Below, piece by piece: positions 55,560-64,000 of a stretch of 64,000 nt of DNA (the stretch's first letter is position 1; every line of letters starts with the position of its first letter). The stretch is taken from contig NW_026991398.1 of NCBI RefSeq assembly GCF_036370855.1, positions 2,232,001 to 2,296,000 on the forward strand. The letters are read 5' to 3'. Source of the stretch: Dromaius novaehollandiae. Lineage: Eukaryota > Chordata > Aves > Casuariiformes > Dromaiidae. A program made the translations under genes and the position numbers. The notes under the pieces are model-generated. The model saw nothing but the letters and a program-made list of their open reading frames with translations. It had not been told where the DNA came from and made no database searches.

Positions 55560-55745
55560 AGAGATGCACAAGCTGTCGCAGAACTACAAAAATCTTTATG
55601 CAACCTCAGGAAGTCTGCGGATCACAGACCGTGGTTTTTATGGGGGAACTTTAGTATTCCTGACATTCACTGGGAGGGCACTACTGCGGGGTGCAAAGTG
55701 TCCAAGAGGATTCTGGAGGGTGTGGAGGACAACTTCAGCATTTCA
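55560..55745 (+). mobile_element. CR1-type LINE endonuclease fragment in unit 5
   Basis: Translation contains HRPWFLWGNFSIPDIHWEG (~55,628-55,685), the CR1 endonuclease block also seen at 16,155. Only ~190 bases remain; sequence then jumps to module V. Confidence 0.75.
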
Positions 55746-57760
55746 ATTTTCTTTGTGTTATTGCCCTTTTTTGTTTCGTTCTTTTTTGATATGCTGGTCT
55801 TTTGGGGAGATATATATTTTTTTGAAAGCAAAAGTGATGTTTCAGAGCTGGGGTGGGATGCAGTCTTAGGGTCATGGACATGTGGTGCCATTGCAGGTGC
55901 CCTGCTACCCTCTGCCCAGCCTCCCTCTGCAGCTCCCAGTGGCTCCAGTCTCCTGCAGGTCCCCTGTGCGAGCTGCCAGGCCCAGGCAGGTGCCTCAGAG
56001 ACACTGGGGCCTCTCCAGGTGCCACTGGGTGCTTGTGGTTGGACACCTGAGCTCTGCCTGGAAAGGTGAAGAACTGTTTTCAACCTTAAAAAAGATATAC
56101 GTCCACTGTCATCAGCTCAAATGATCGGCTAATATTAATATGAAAGTTTTCCTATGATGAAATAGTGGAAGAAGAGGGAAGAAGAAGTGGGAGAAAAAAT
56201 ACTGATCTGCCCTTGACCTTGTGTTTCCACTGCTCTGTCTATTAGGCTGTGGATGTAACCTCAGTGATCTCTCACATATTTCCACATGTCCTGATGAAAT
56301 TGGTCATTTCTAAAGTCCTCTTTGCATCAGACTCTCTGGACTTATGCACTTTCCATAGTTTTCACAGTTTTCCTCCTCCCCTTGCTCTTTATCATTCGGA
56401 TACCTCTCAATTCTCCAGTTGCGGCTCTGAGCCTCTGGGAGTCTGAAGCTTGCCTCGTCTTTCAGCAGTCTCATTGTCTCTTTAGCCAGCTCCTTTGTTC
56501 TGCTTCTTGTCTGCTCTTTCCTATCTATCTGTCGAAAACATTTCAAGGAAGGTTATGTCTTGTGGGTACTGGAGGCAACTTGGACTTAACATACACTTGA
56601 GGACAGTCTCTTTTATTAAACTGTTTCAAATTTGATTTTTTTTTTTTTTTTTTTTTTTTGCTATTAAGAAAAACACCTCTGTGTCTGTTTGCAGCTAGTT
56701 CTCTAAGGAAAGCAGGTGGGAATTGGTGCACATGAGCTGTAACATTCAGCTACAGACTTGAGAGGAAAAAGGTTAGATTTTACCAAGAGTGCTCTAAGTC
56801 CCCAGTGGCTGATGAGAGTAATGGCAGGGCTGGGGAGGTGGGGAGGAAGGTTGTCCATACATGTCTCCTGACAAAAATCCTGCTTGTCCTACCTGCCCAG
56901 ACTTGATTAGGAGACCCAGTGGGTCAGTATGAATTGGAGAATGTGGGAATCACTTATTCTGGAAACTGAACAATAAAGAAAGCTTCAGAAGCAGACATCT
57001 TTTGTTTTCAGGTGCTCATTGAAATCTGCCTGATTTCAATACTCCCCTGAAAACTTTCTAATTAGCCACATAAGACTTGAAGAACTTGAAGAAAATTATG
57101 GAAAATATGGCTTCTTAGGGGTTTTGGCATTTTAATGACCCCTCAGCTGTATTTGGTGCTGAGCCCATGAAATGCAGATGCTGAGAAGAGACTCAACAAA
57201 CCTCTGAAGAGGTTAAAGTCAGAAGCAAATCCCAAGTTTCTTGGAGCGTTAACAGGTCCCACTGAGGGCCATTACCAACAAAGTCTCCCTGGGGCTGATT
57301 AGAGCACAGAGTTGGAGGCCCTGATTGCAGGTAGGCAAAGGCAATGTGCAGGTGGCTGTGATGCCAAGTCAACCCTGATGTGTGTTATCAAGCAGAGCAG
57401 CCAGGCACTGACAGCCAGCCCCTGCATAGGGTGATCCTTTCCATCATGCATTGCTCAGGGCTCTTCCTGGGGACAGTGTGCGGGTGGGGGTGTGCAGTAC
57501 CAAGTGCAGGACCGTGATACAGCACCTCCTGGGCTCCCAAGGAATAAGGAGGCAGCAAGGCCACAGTGCTTTAAGGAATGGCATCCTCTTGTGGGCCTCA
57601 GTGCCAGAGACTCCAGTCATAGCCAAGAGGACAAAGACCTGGCTGTGTTGGGAGCTTTCAGCCTTGGTAGTGCCCCTGGCCATCTCCACTGCAGGTTGTC
57701 CTATGCTTTCCCACACCTGTGCCTGTTGCCCTACTCTACTACCTCCACTTCAGCAGGATA
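55745..57760. repeat. Duplication module V, copies 5/6 (shared spacer between units 5 and 6)
   Basis: 55,745-56,130 is the inverse of 34,050-33,680, 56,250-57,250 the inverse of 33,540-32,470 and of 18,870-17,900, and 57,440-57,720 the match of 42,110-42,430. A 24-base poly-T lies at 56,636-56,659. No gene seen. Confidence 0.65.
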
Positions 57761-57769
57761 AAGAAGCTG

Positions 57770-57905
57770 AGGTCCCTCAACCCCTCCTCATGCACAGGTT
57801 TATTCCCACCAAGGCACAGGACTTGACACTTCTCTTGTAAATCTTCATAAGCTATTGTCCGAATCACCCGAGTTCCTCAAGATCCTTCTGCACTGTAGCT
57901 CCTCC
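57770..57905 (-). mobile_element. Short CR1-type LINE fragment
   Basis: Complement of a CR1 segment (caaggcacaggacttgacac, then ttctcttgtaaatcttcata). An A/C-rich simple stretch follows at 57,915-57,985; 57,990-58,245 is the unit 6 copy of the CR1 3' flank. Confidence 0.55.
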
Positions 57906-58244
57906 TGTGTCAAAACAAAAAGAGAACAACCCCCCCCCCAAATAAAAACAGAAAAAAAAATCAATACAGAAAAAGAAACCAAAACAGCACCAAAGACTTA
58001 AGGCTAGGCAAGAGTGGACTGATTGTAGGGGAAGGGATCAGGATGCTAACAGAGACAAAACTGGAAGAAAGAAAAAAACCCAAGGAAATGAAAAGTGAAG
58101 TAAAGGACTGATCAGGGCTGTCTTGGGGATTCCTGCTGAGAAGCCCTGCATCTGAATAATTCTGCCTGGAGGAGCACAAGAAAGCTGGCCTACTTGCACT
58201 GTCACAGGGAACCTGCGTCCTTTCCCTGACATCAAGAGAAGATC

Positions 58245-60600
58245 AAGAGTGGGAAGAATCATGGACTCCTTCAGGGTGGAAGGGACCTCAGGAGGTCTCT
58301 AGCCCAGTCTCCCTGTTCACAGCAGGGTCAGCTCTGGGGTCAGACTAGGTTGCTCTGGCCTGCATCCAGTCTGGTCTTGGAAACCTCCAAGGCAGGAGAC
58401 TGCACAGCCTCTCTGGGCAAACACTCCCAATACTTGCCCATCCTCATAGTGGAAAAGCTTTTCCTTATCTTCTGCATGAATGTCTCTTCTTTCAGCCAAT
58501 GCCCATTGTCTCTTGTCCTCCCACCATGCACCCTGGTGAAGACGCTGGCTCCATCTGGTTGATGACCTCCTCGTAGCCGTTGGAAGGCTGCTATGAAATC
58601 CCTCCAAAGCCATCTCTTCTGCAAGTTGAACAAGTCCCATTTCCTCACAGAGCAAGTGCTTCAGCTCCCAACTACTCCAACTACTCAGCCAAATTTGCTC
58701 CCAGTTATCAGCCTTTTTCTTTTCCTGGGAACCCAAACCTGGATGCAGTTTTCTAGATGTGGTCTAATGAATACTGACTACAAGGTGATCATCATTTCCC
58801 TCGACCTCCTGACTGTGCTCCTGGTCAGACAGCCCACGATGCTTCTGGCCCTCTTTGCTGCCAGGCAACACTGATGGCTCATATTTTGCTTCCTGTCCAC
58901 CAGCACCCTCAGGTCCTTTTCCATAGACCTACTCCCCAGGCACTCAGGCCCCAGCCTGTAACACTGAAGAGTGTTGGTTTATCCCAGCTGCAAGACCTGA
59001 CATTTTTCCTTGTTGAATTTTTGGAGGTTCCTGACAGCCCATTCCTCCTGCCTGTCTTGGTCCCTCTGAATGGCAGCCCTCAAGCATACGACTGCTCCCT
59101 CCTGCCTCCAGTTTGGCATCATCTGCAAGCATGATGAGTGTTGCCTCCTCCCTGTCACTAACCAAGATGACAAACAGGAGAGGTTCCTGGAGAAATCAGT
59201 GGTGCTCCAATTCTCTCTGGAAGGATCTCCTGATCATCCAAGCAGCTTTTTGCCCATCCAGTTCTCTTCCCCTCTAGAAGGTAACGTTCTAACTTACATG
59301 CAAGAACATTGACATGACAGCAGGCAGCTCTCACAGCACCCTCATAGGCAGCCCATCCAACCCCACTGACTTGTGTAGTTTGAGTTCTCACAAGTAATCC
59401 CTCATCCACTGCTAGTTGTTTTTCTCCTCAGGAGTCCTGACTCAAGGCACAACAGCCTGGGAGACCTTGTTGGTGAATACTGAAGCTAACAAGGTGTTGA
59501 GTTCCTCAGACCTATCTGCACACACTGTTGCTTGATTCCCTGTCCCAGTCAGCATGCAGCCCACCTTCTCCTTTTTATTCTTTGATTCTTACTGAAGCAG
59601 TAGCAGGGTGCATCTTCATGCCTTTGGCCTACGCTGCAAATGTCAATCCTAGGGGAGCTTTGTCTTCCCTAACACCATCTCTGCTTCACTGGGCAATATT
59701 TCTAAATTCCTCCTTTGCAGCTTCTCCCTCCTTCCCCCTCCTGTACACTGCCCTGGAGCTCAGGCGTGAGTTTCCTGTTTAGCCAGCCTGGTCCTTTGAG
59801 ATGTCTGATAGTTTTACTGAGTTTCAGGATGGACCATTCTTGTGCTTGGCGGGTGATATCCTTAAAGACCCACCAGCTTTCCTGAGCTCCTGTGCCCTTC
59901 AGCTCTGCCTTCCATGGGATTCTCACCAGTCCCCTGCAGAGGATGTAGTTTGCTCCACTGAAGTCCTGGGTCCAAGCTCTGCTACTGCCCTTCCTCACTC
60001 CCTTCAGGGTCTGGGACTCCACTTTTTCATGGTCACTGCAGTCAAGGCTGACACTGACTATCCCACCCCTGATCAGTTCCTCCTTGTTTGCAATATCCAG
60101 ATCCAGAAAAGCATCCTTATTGGCCCATCAGAGACCTGTGCTAAGAAGTTGTCCCTGAAACCCTCCAGAAAGCTCCTGGACTGCTTTCACCCTTTGGTTT
60201 GCCCTTCCAGTGAATGTCAGGCAGATTAAAGTCCCTCCAGAAGAACCAGGCTCTGTGACCCACAGACTTCCTCAGGGTGCTTAAAGGAGACTGCATCCAC
60301 CTCCTCACCTGCATTGGCTGGTCTGTAACTCCCATCACAATGTCACTCTTTCTCTCATGCTCACCCACAAGCTGCCACCCAGTCCCTTGTCTGTCCCACT
60401 GGTGAGCTCCATACATCTGAGCTGCCCCTTCACACTAAGGGCATTCTTCCTCCTCATCTACTCCCTGACAGTGTCTCCTGAAGAGCTGGTGCCCTACCAG
60501 CACAGCCCTCCAGTCATGTGAGTGATCCCACCACATCTCCATTATCCCAATGATCTGGCAGTCCTGTGACAGGTCCTTCTGCACCCCCATCTGCTCCTGC
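58245..60600 (-). mobile_element. CR1-type LINE, longest remnant (endonuclease through 3' end)
   Basis: About 2.35 kb of dead CR1 ORF2 plus 3' UTR. In order on the minus strand: WWDHSHDWRAV and LFRRHCQG (endonuclease, ~60,550-60,470), DFNLPDIHWKG (~60,230-60,195), a linker with GAQESWWVFKD (~59,900), LADDAKLEA (RT active-site region, ~59,130-59,100), KFNKEKCQVLQLG (~59,015-58,979) and the CR1 3' region ending at ~58,245. There are multiple frameshifts. It is head-to-head with U copy 6. Confidence 0.8.
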
Positions 60601-63600
60601 CCGGTGCCCCAGGCTGCATGCACTTGTGCATATTTGGGCTGCAGAGCCTCAGCTGTGGCACAGCTTTCAGACTGATCATGATGAAACATGTTACCAAGAG
60701 TCAAGGCCACCATGTATGCAATGGCTCCGCTTCAGAGCAGAGACATGCTGGCATATGTGGCAAGTTGTAACGTAAAGGTGAAACAGGGTTCCCACTAACA
60801 GACCAAGCCCTGCAGCACGCCAGGCCAGGGAGAAACAGAGCTGGGCTGTGCAGGAATGGCAGGAGAGGGGGCTGCTGCATGAGCTGACTCTGCAGCACCT
60901 TGGGGCCTGTGACAGGTGAACCGATCTCCAGGAAAGAAAAGATGCCAGTGAAGAAGTCCCTGGACCTGGACAGTCTGTGATCCAGCCACCTTATGGACAT
61001 CACTAGCACTGTCCCTTTTCTCATCATCTAGGGGTAAGAAGAGGTTCAGGGGAAGAACAGCTAGAAGGGTTTCAGAATGCAGAGACTAGAGTAGAGTCCT
61101 TCGTGTGATGTGCCTCCCATTTATGCAGCATGCATGGATGTAGATGGGCTGAACTTGGCCTAACGGCAGTGGAAAGTTTCAGTATTTTGGGCAGATGTAT
61201 AAACCTGAGATGCCCTGAGGTTTTTGCCCAGCAACAACTCCAAAAGGGTCTGATTTTCCTATTGGTCCCACGCTGTATCTGCTGGAGACATGTAGTTGTG
61301 CTGGACACCCCAGGCATCTGACGTGGCCCTGCAGGCCTATTTTTATGTCATTAAGTCAAGTGTCTGACCTAAATTACATCAACTGTTTGCACTATTGGAG
61401 TCTGCATGTGTCTCCCCTTCATAGTAAGTGGAGCTCTAGTGGTAGTAGGCATCTTGAGTCATTTCAGCTGGCCAAGGAAATTTACCACCTGGCCCCCACC
61501 TGATGCTCTAGAAGTACTGAGGTCTCGTACTCGCTCCACCAGAGCAAACAGACACTGGCACAAGCCTTGGACAAGCTCTGCCTTTTCAGATCTCATCAGG
61601 TGTCTGTGTGTGAGCAACTGACTCCCACCCTCCTTCTCCATTGATTATGATGGGAGCTTAGACACGGAGCTCGCATGCAGACGTCTCTGTTGTGCAAACT
61701 TCATCTTTGGCAAGGGAAATCCCACCTCCCGTGTGTTCACGGAATTTGTGGGAGGGAGCTAAATCCCACATCACCCCAGGAAGTGTCCAGACTGACTCAT
61801 CTGAATCAATACCTGAACCATGGTAAATGAACTCCTTTCTTTTCCCTGTCTAGGTGTCTTGTGGAGTTAAGAGATGGGAATAGGGACTTTCCGAGTGGGA
61901 CATTTCCACCTCTCATACATAACCATCCCCTGATGAGACAAATCACATTGCTGGAATCAGTCTCTCTTCACTCTATAGAGAGATCACAGATGATTATTTT
62001 AGTCTATTTCAGTGAACATTTCCCAGGAGGAGGGAGTACAAAGAACAAATGAAGTCACACTTTCAGCAGGGCCACTGTTTCCTAGTGGAGTCAGGCTGCT
62101 GGGACAGAAGGATCTCATGGCAACCTGGCAGCACTGCTGAGAGACAGCTGTGTGCAGGAGCAGCTCCTCTGCAAAGAGCAGCAGGGCTGTGGGCACTGCC
62201 TGCTGCTGCTGACATGAGCTGAGAGAAGGCAGAGAGAAGTGCAAGGCAGTGTGGAGTGGGAGGACAGAGGAGAGCTCCTTGTAGGAGAAATCTTCACAGC
62301 CCTTGACACAGTGAGTCTCTGGCTGTAGAGCAACACTGCTGAGGTTCCTGGAGGGGTCTTCTAAACCCTTCCTATCTCACAACTGATAGGCTTTTTAAGG
62401 ATAGCTTTCCTGGTTTCTGCAGTGTGGAGGTGGAGGAGGAGTTGCTTCAGAGCAGGGATTCCCTACCACACCATCTCAGGGACAGGGTGTCCTGCTGCCT
62501 TTTCCCAGCAACGCTGCTGGGGTGTGAAGCCAGGATGTGCACACAGGTCTAGCCAGGGCTGTAATTCAGAACAGCATCCCTGCGCCACAAGGTGCTGTGT
62601 GCCCAGGGCAGTCACTCTGGTGCCTGTGAGGGTCAGCACTTAGTCTGCCCATAAAACTCCTCAGGGCACTGCAGGGAGAAGCTCTGGCTCAGAGGATTAA
62701 CTCCCAGCAGGGCAGGTTCAATCTCCTGTTGAAAGGGTGCTGCATGGGCCAGGGCCACTCACACCTCTAGCTTATGCACACGACATGTCTGCAGAATTTT
62801 TAGAGGAAGGTGAAAAAAAGGCTACTTAAAAGGGAAGGAGCTTTCCTCTTGGTGTCTGTGTCTCAGTTTCCAAATTTTGGCAGGGAGAAAAAAGGAAAAA
62901 TTTTCTGGTTTGGCAAGCAACTACGACTCCCAAACTTTCCCTCCAGAGATCAATAGGTCTACGAGAAACTCCCAACAAGCTGCTTCATTCCCCACATTGG
63001 CATAAAGACAGCACCAACATCACCTTTATGGCCTCATTGGAGTTTATGAGACCTGCTAGCATAGAGGTGCCCTTGGCCAGTGCCCTGTCCCGGGAGGTTC
63101 CTGTAGGGCAGAACTGAGACACAGAGGGTGGGATGAGGTCTGTGAGCACCAACAGGGAAAAGACGTTGGGACAGAGAAACAGCTGCCAGCAGGGACAGCT
63201 CCAGGCAGCAGAGATGGGCAGGAAGGAGCAGGAACTGCTAACAGAATTGTCATGGCAGGATGGATTTGGGCAAGTCATGATCAGTCCCTCCAGTGCAGAC
63301 ACCTTCCTCTGGAGCCCCTCATGTCTCCCCTCCCACCCACCAGAGCCTCTGCCCTGACAGCCATGGAGTCCAGGATATAAGCTGCCTCCTCTGCAGCCAG
63401 ACCTCCAGCAGAGGACAGGGGCATCTCTCCTGCCCTGGACTCATTTTGTGCTGCCTGACAAAGGGGCTGAGAGTGACTGTCCTGCGATGTCACCGTCTGT
63501 GAGGTGGCACGCCCAGCTGGGTAAGGTGAAGGCTTTCTTGAGTGCCCCTCTGTCTCTCTCTCCTTGCCTCCCTTGGCAGCAGGATCATGGTGTTGCTCCT

Positions 63601-64000
63601 TATTTCCACTCCTGTCCATGCTGCTCCTGGTCTTCTCCCGGGCTCCCTGGGGTCGAGAGATTTCAGCTGCAGTTTAGACATCACTGCTGCAATTTGAGCA
63701 ACAGAGGGATCTGCATGGGAATGAGGTTGCCCCAGGCCCCGTCAGACCTGTGCGGCTCCAGGAAATGGAATCCATGGGGTTGTGAATTGAGCTGACTCTC
63801 CCTTAAGGAGAGCCCATCTTTAGGGCACTTGACTACCCTGTATTGTTCTTTCAGGCTGCAAGCTGCTCTCCAGAAGGGCCCAGCTGTCTCATAGCAGCTC
63901 TGTGATATCTGAGAGGCCAGTGAAGAAGGTGCAGAGATGCTGAGAGTATGGAGATGGTGGTGAGAGGCTGTAACTGGGCAGCTGAAAAGAGCCCTGTGTG
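60600..64000 (+). repeat. Duplication module U, copy 6 (5' flank of an OR beyond the window)
   Basis: Collinear with copy 1 from its start to 2,890: the last bases (gctgaaaagagccctgtgtg) equal 2,873-2,892. In copy 1 the OR start follows about 730 bases later, so an OR on the plus strand should begin roughly 0.7 kb beyond this window. Confidence 0.7.
61985..62312 (+). promoter_or_regulatory. Candidate promoter and exon-1 donor of the unit 6 OR
   Basis: ATTA core (~61,993), TTTCCCAGGAGGAGG (~62,020-62,034) and donor GTGAGT at 62,311, equivalent to GTAAGT in the other five copies. Confidence 0.35.

Noticed and set aside
55164-56069. 301-codon plus-strand frame
   Set aside because: It runs through module U (antisense), a CR1 endonuclease scrap and module V. 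The only recognisable part is the CR1 block, so it is a chance fusion.

Overview
This window is vertebrate nuclear DNA, almost certainly avian. It has no operons or prokaryotic signals. It carries four intact single-exon odorant-receptor (OR) genes of the family-14 / gamma-c type that is expanded in birds. Its recognisable transposon remnants are mostly CR1-type LINE pieces, the dominant avian retrotransposon, plus one fragment of an R2-type LINE. Lineage is inferred from gene family and repeat content, not from a database search.

The window is a cluster of segmental duplications. An ancestral unit can be read by eye: a CR1 LINE pointing outward, a ~3.4 kb 5' module (here U), an OR coding exon, and a 3' module with the polyadenylation signal (D). 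Six copies are visible: unit 1 (+, ~1-5,650, OR at 3,619-4,578), unit 2 (-, ~17,530-8,790, OR at 11,508-10,573), unit 3 (-, ~31,575-24,060, OR at 27,049-26,114), unit 4 (+, ~42,720-47,960, OR deleted except its last codons), unit 5 (-, ~55,745-49,070, OR at 52,060-51,125) and unit 6 (+, ~58,245 to the end; its OR should lie just beyond the window). A further module (V) sits outside the CR1 and recurs at 17,530-18,900, 31,575-34,050, 42,100-42,720 and 55,745-57,760.

Between units lie two direct copies of a GC-rich module (P: 20,280-22,100 and 34,232-36,730). Each has an RFX-type X-box, an inverted CCAAT box 18 bases after it and a forward CCAAT box 54 bases further on, so they look like duplicated promoters of an unidentified gene. 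The second copy runs into a degenerate ~64-base minisatellite (36,850-40,395) interrupted by a 5'-truncated R2-type retrotransposon (39,112-37,901, minus strand).

The receptors are 311-319 residue seven-transmembrane GPCRs of the ciliary membrane of olfactory neurons. Every U copy keeps a homeodomain-type ATTA core, an EBF (O/E)-like site and a splice donor, and the coding exons of OR1-OR4 have an acceptor just before the start codon. This suggests the usual OR layout of a non-coding first exon spliced to one coding exon. I found no convincing tRNA, rRNA, CRISPR array or other protein-coding gene.
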